NCBI GenBank assembly: GCA_900547405.1
Contig: URGL01000018.1
Coordinates: forward strand, 1 to 38,929
DNA: 38,929 nucleotides
Reading direction: 5' to 3'
DNA from: an uncultured Eubacteriales bacterium
Lineage (GTDB): Bacteria > Bacillota > Clostridia > Oscillospirales > Oscillospiraceae
Shown: in pieces, positions 38,558-38,929 of the stretch
Layout: the number at the start of each line of letters is the position of its first letter
Numbering within the stretch: position 1 is the first letter of the stretch
Position numbers and translations under genes: made by a program
Notes under the pieces: generated by a model
The model's input: the letters and a program-made list of their open reading frames with translations, nothing else
Told to the model about the DNA's origin: nothing
Database searches by the model: none

Positions 38558-38629
38558 ATGAAGCGAATCATCAAGAACTGTATCCGCTGCAATCACTGCG
38601 GAGACGTTATCGAGTCCACATACACCCAG
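38558..38629 (+). pseudogene. Start of a DUF7695-like zinc protein, cut by a transposase fragment
   Basis: The ATG at 38558 opens MKRIIKNCIRCNHCGDVIES with TYT following. A CxxCxxCG knuckle is the start of a small zinc-binding protein common in gut clostridial mobile DNA. After about 24 codons the sequence switches to the antisense of an ISL3 transposase, so the rest of the gene is lost. The family name is from memory and should be checked. Confidence 0.55.
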
Positions 38630-38790
38630 CTTCTTTGTGCTTTCTGGCTTCTGTTAGTCGGACAACGCCAAGAACATCTTTTCCGTATTGTGCCTGCATA
38701 TGGTAACGGTCATACACAATTGCAGCGTTGGGCAAATACTTTTCGACCAGATTATTGTATGAGGCATGCTTGACATGCGAAAAGGATGCA
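38622..38790 (-). mobile_element. ISL3-family transposase fragment
   Basis: A leftward frame carries KHASYNNLVEKYLPNAAIV, YDRYHMQAQYGKDVLGVVRL and TEARKHKEA, which matches the middle of ISL3-type DDE transposases, including the second catalytic Asp in VYDRYHM. Both ends are missing and the left end abuts the truncated zinc protein. Not mobile by itself. No terminal inverted repeats were found. Confidence 0.65.
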
Positions 38791-38824
38791 CCCCACCTTT
38801 GAGGAAATCGGCACACACAAAAAT

Positions 38825-38848
38825 AACACCATCCATTCGGATGGTGTT
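38825..38848 (-). terminator. Leftward terminator near the right edge
   Basis: Perfect 10-bp stem AACACCATCC / GGATGGTGTT with a 4-base loop, followed on the minus strand by ATTTTTG. It would end transcripts entering from the right. Confidence 0.65.
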
Positions 38849-38858
38849 CAGAGTGTCG

Positions 38859-38887
38859 AAAAAGTCCAGTTAATGCTGGGCTTTTTC
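38859..38887 (+). terminator. Rightward terminator near the right edge
   Basis: Stem AAAAAG-T-CCAG / CTGG-G-CTTTTT with a 6-base loop; the T-rich right arm would act on the plus strand. A TATAAT follows at 38900-38905, perhaps a promoter for a gene beyond the window. Confidence 0.6.
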
Positions 38888-38929
38888 TATTATCCATGAT
38901 ATAATGGTCATGGGTGAAGAGAAATGCTA

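Overview
The window looks like a chromosome segment of a GC-rich, endospore-forming, anaerobic gut Clostridium, most likely Oscillospiraceae/Ruminococcaceae (Bacillota). This rests on spoIIP, spoVT and an alpha/beta-type SASP gene, a PerR-rubrerythrin pair, an HrcA-type CIRCE element, strong Shine-Dalgarno sites, and a Gram-positive sortase-pilus locus with LPxTG proteins. No tRNA, rRNA or CRISPR array was seen.

Layout. (1) 1-11,800 is core genome: a reverse-type rubrerythrin (cut by the window edge) and perR, a small membrane protein, htpG behind a CIRCE, an ABC-F ATPase (YkpA/YbiT type), argS, spoIIP, tadA, and an operon of a HepT-component-I-like membrane protein, Mini-RNase III and RqcH. 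GC-rich multi-hairpin repeats lie between these genes; one copy supplies the last codons and stop of tadA. (2) 11,860-13,060 is an AT-rich island with an Abi_2 (AbiD/AbiF-class) HEPN protein. Directly behind its stop codon is a compact promoter-hairpin-terminator unit that looks like a small RNA of about 67 nt. (3) 13,170-22,585 is a complete pilus locus: coiled-coil protein, signal peptidase I, a 1532-residue adhesin, major pilin, class C sortase, minor pilin and a second sortase. (4) 22,650-28,090 holds an AAA_14/DUF4143 ATPase behind a 32-bp tandem repeat that contains its promoter, a SASP, a rhodanese, a LysR regulator, a zinc-ribbon membrane protein, spoVT, a probable orphan small RNA, and a DUF1003 protein. 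(5) 28,100-31,720 is a FecBCD-type metal-chelate ABC transporter operon ending in an FmdE-family gene, behind a leader rich in inverted repeats.

(6) 31,740-32,540 contains a MoxR-type ATPase remnant. (7) 32,718-37,340 is a catabolic cluster: an AraC regulator divergent from an enolase-superfamily sugar-acid dehydratase, an HSL-type esterase and an SLC13-type carrier. (8) 37,340-38,929 is a graveyard: four 9-mers at an exact 19-bp period, a terminator, a small membrane ORF, a McrC nuclease-core fragment, an unrecognised ORF, a truncated zinc-binding protein and an ISL3 transposase fragment.

The best candidate for something under-described is the Abi_2 HEPN gene plus its adjacent putative RNA, whose promoters share a motif. 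Next are the orphan RNA at 27.3-27.46 kb, the FecBCD-FmdE operon, the 19-bp iterated array and the repeat family that reaches into tadA. All names come from reading motifs; no database search was run.
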